Shown here one piece after another: positions 14,251 to 15,337 of a stretch of DNA of 15,337 nt. The translations under genes and the position numbers were made by a program. Source of the stretch: Clostridia bacterium (GTDB lineage: Bacteria; Bacillota; Clostridia; UMGS1883); NCBI GenBank assembly GCA_021202495.1, contig JAJQCX010000181.1, positions 1 through 15,337 on the forward strand, given 5' to 3'. Under the pieces are notes generated by a model. That model was not told the DNA's origin. It saw only the letters and a program-made list of their open reading frames with translations, and did not search any database. Each line of letters begins with the position of its first letter. Position 1 is the stretch's first letter.

Positions 14251-15337
14251 TTGTCTGCCTCTCTGTATTCGGGAAGTCCGCCAAAAACGCCGCTCACATA
14301 CATCTTTTCAATATTTTGCGCAGATCTCGGCTGTTCGGACGAAAAACGCCTGACCGAGCTGCCCTCTCCCTTACGAAACTCAACCGAATACTCCTGATCC
14401 GGACGAAGAATGGAATTGCTGAGAAGATTTGTCGAATGTGAAACAAAGATCATCTGCGCCTTATTGGCTTTTTCCATAAAGTAACGTACCAAAAGATTTT
14501 CAAGCTCATTATGAAAGCCGCTCGAAAATTCATCAATCAAAAGCATCCCGCCGTTTTCAGCTACACTGAGGAAAGACGGCAATATAAGAAGTAAATTTTG
14601 ATTTCCGAGAGATTCCTCCGCAAAAGGAATCGGAACCTCAATGCCTTTACGTTTGAAGAAAATGTCCTTCTTATTTTCATCATCACCGCCAACAACAAAT
14701 TTAACATTACCGCCCCTGCTGCTGTGTCCATACTCAATATTTTGTTCAAAATTGTATTCATTAAAAAAGCTGTTAATATCATGACATCCGCTGTTATCAA
14801 GATAACGCTCTATGGCAAGCTCTGTTTTTCCGTAAAAAACAATTTTTTTCTCAAACATATTGATGTAAACTGATTTTTTCAGAAATTCCATCCACTCGCT
14901 GAGAACAGGATTTGACGCAAATTTCGTATTAAAATACAGCGTTCTCAAAAACAAAGTGTCTCGGCTTACATCACTTTCATCATAGCTGATCCCGCCGGAT
15001 TCGGCTATATAGGATTTTGCCGAAAGCCCCATTCTTGTAAGCAGCAGCTTATTATCAACAAAAAGTTCCTCCGAAAGCATAGACGTTCTCACATCAAACT
15101 CAAAAAAGTAGCGTACTCTTTTATTATCAATCAGAAATTCATAAGAAATAGAATAAGAAAGAAAGTCACTGAACATGCAGCGAAAGAATCCGGAATTGAT
15201 ATTTCTCTCCGAGAAAAGAAAATCAAGCAACAGCTTCACCGCAAGCAAAATATTCGACTTGCCCGAAGCATTTGCTCCGACAAAGATGCAGCCTTTCAAC
15301 ACACCGTTCTCCGCCACGTTCTGCGGAAGTATAGTAT
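14247..15337 (-). CDS. AAA15/OLD-type ATPase, 5' end beyond the window
   Basis: The frame is open to the right edge, reading TILPQNV before a GTG at 15317, so the N-terminus is missing; relatives normally have about 30-50 residues before the Walker A motif. Numbered from the GTG, it shows Walker A GANASGKSN (14-22), an ABC-signature-like ESLGNQNLL (235-243), Walker B GGMLLIDEFSSGFH (256-269) and a switch histidine in FVSHS (291-295). It ends with QNIEKMYVSGVFGGLPE, a C-terminal pattern typical of RloA/AAA15 defence ATPases. Such SMC/ABC-like ATPases sense or hold a partner nuclease and release it on phage infection. It is the first visible gene of a coupled pair with the TOPRIM-like gene. Any promoter or further partner lies outside the window. 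Confidence 0.85.
   Translation of the reverse strand, partial: TILPQNVAENGVLKGCIFVGANASGKSNILLAVKLLLDFLFSERNINSGFFRCMFSDFLSYSISYEFLIDNKRVRYFFEFDVRTSMLSEELFVDNKLLLTRMGLSAKSYIAESGGISYDESDVSRDTLFLRTLYFNTKFASNPVLSEWMEFLKKSVYINMFEKKIVFYGKTELAIERYLDNSGCHDINSFFNEYNFEQNIEYGHSSRGGNVKFVVGGDDENKKDIFFKRKGIEVPIPFAEESLGNQNLLLILPSFLSVAENGGMLLIDEFSSGFHNELENLLVRYFMEKANKAQMIFVSHSTNLLSNSILRPDQEYSVEFRKGEGSSVRRFSSEQPRSAQNIEKMYVSGVFGGLPEYREADK

Overview
The window looks like chromosomal DNA of an endospore-forming, anaerobic, gut-type Clostridia (Firmicutes). The grounds are a tiny spoVM-like sporulation gene, a clostridial-type short PerR/Fur regulator, purine-rich Shine-Dalgarno sites before nearly every gene, sigma-A promoters with 17-bp spacers, and moderately GC-rich third codon positions. 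The species cannot be named from this sequence alone.

Layout, left to right. (1) 85-2133, minus: an acyl-CoA synthetase fused to a hot-dog thioesterase, with its promoter and terminator. (2) 2517-2782, plus: two very small genes, a 48-residue membrane protein and a 25-residue SpoVM homologue, ending in a terminator shared with the next genes. (3) 2820-5368, minus: glyA then rarA, with a clear promoter before glyA. (4) 5678-6307, plus: nth (endonuclease III). (5) 6529-7063, minus: five tRNA genes in the order Gly-Arg-His-Gln-Lys, all with encoded CCA, behind a consensus promoter. (6) 7391-10206, minus: a PerR-like regulator, pcp (pyroglutamyl peptidase) and glmS, apparently one operon with a candidate Fur/PerR box at its start. 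(7) 10443-13073, plus: a large secreted protein with laminin-G-like, metallophosphoesterase and carbohydrate-binding-like domains. (8) 13339 to the right edge, minus: a visibly more AT-rich segment with a 51-codon ORF or gene remnant, a TOPRIM/RloB-like protein and an AAA15/OLD-type ATPase that runs off the window. The last two overlap by ATGA and look like a two-gene anti-phage (AbiL/RloAB-like) system.

A modular repeat is scattered through the intergenic regions. Five copies, all in the same orientation, carry a GC-rich hairpin. Three copies add, in fixed order, a second hairpin, an AT-rich hairpin whose stem shows compensatory changes, and a run of 7-bp CACTCCA-type tandem units. This family is not explained by any gene here.

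The least obvious observations are the spoVM pair, which automatic annotation easily misses, the repeat family, the putative defence pair with a possible gene remnant at its edge, and the synthetase-thioesterase fusion. The core genes (glyA, rarA, nth, glmS, tRNAs) are ordinary housekeeping.
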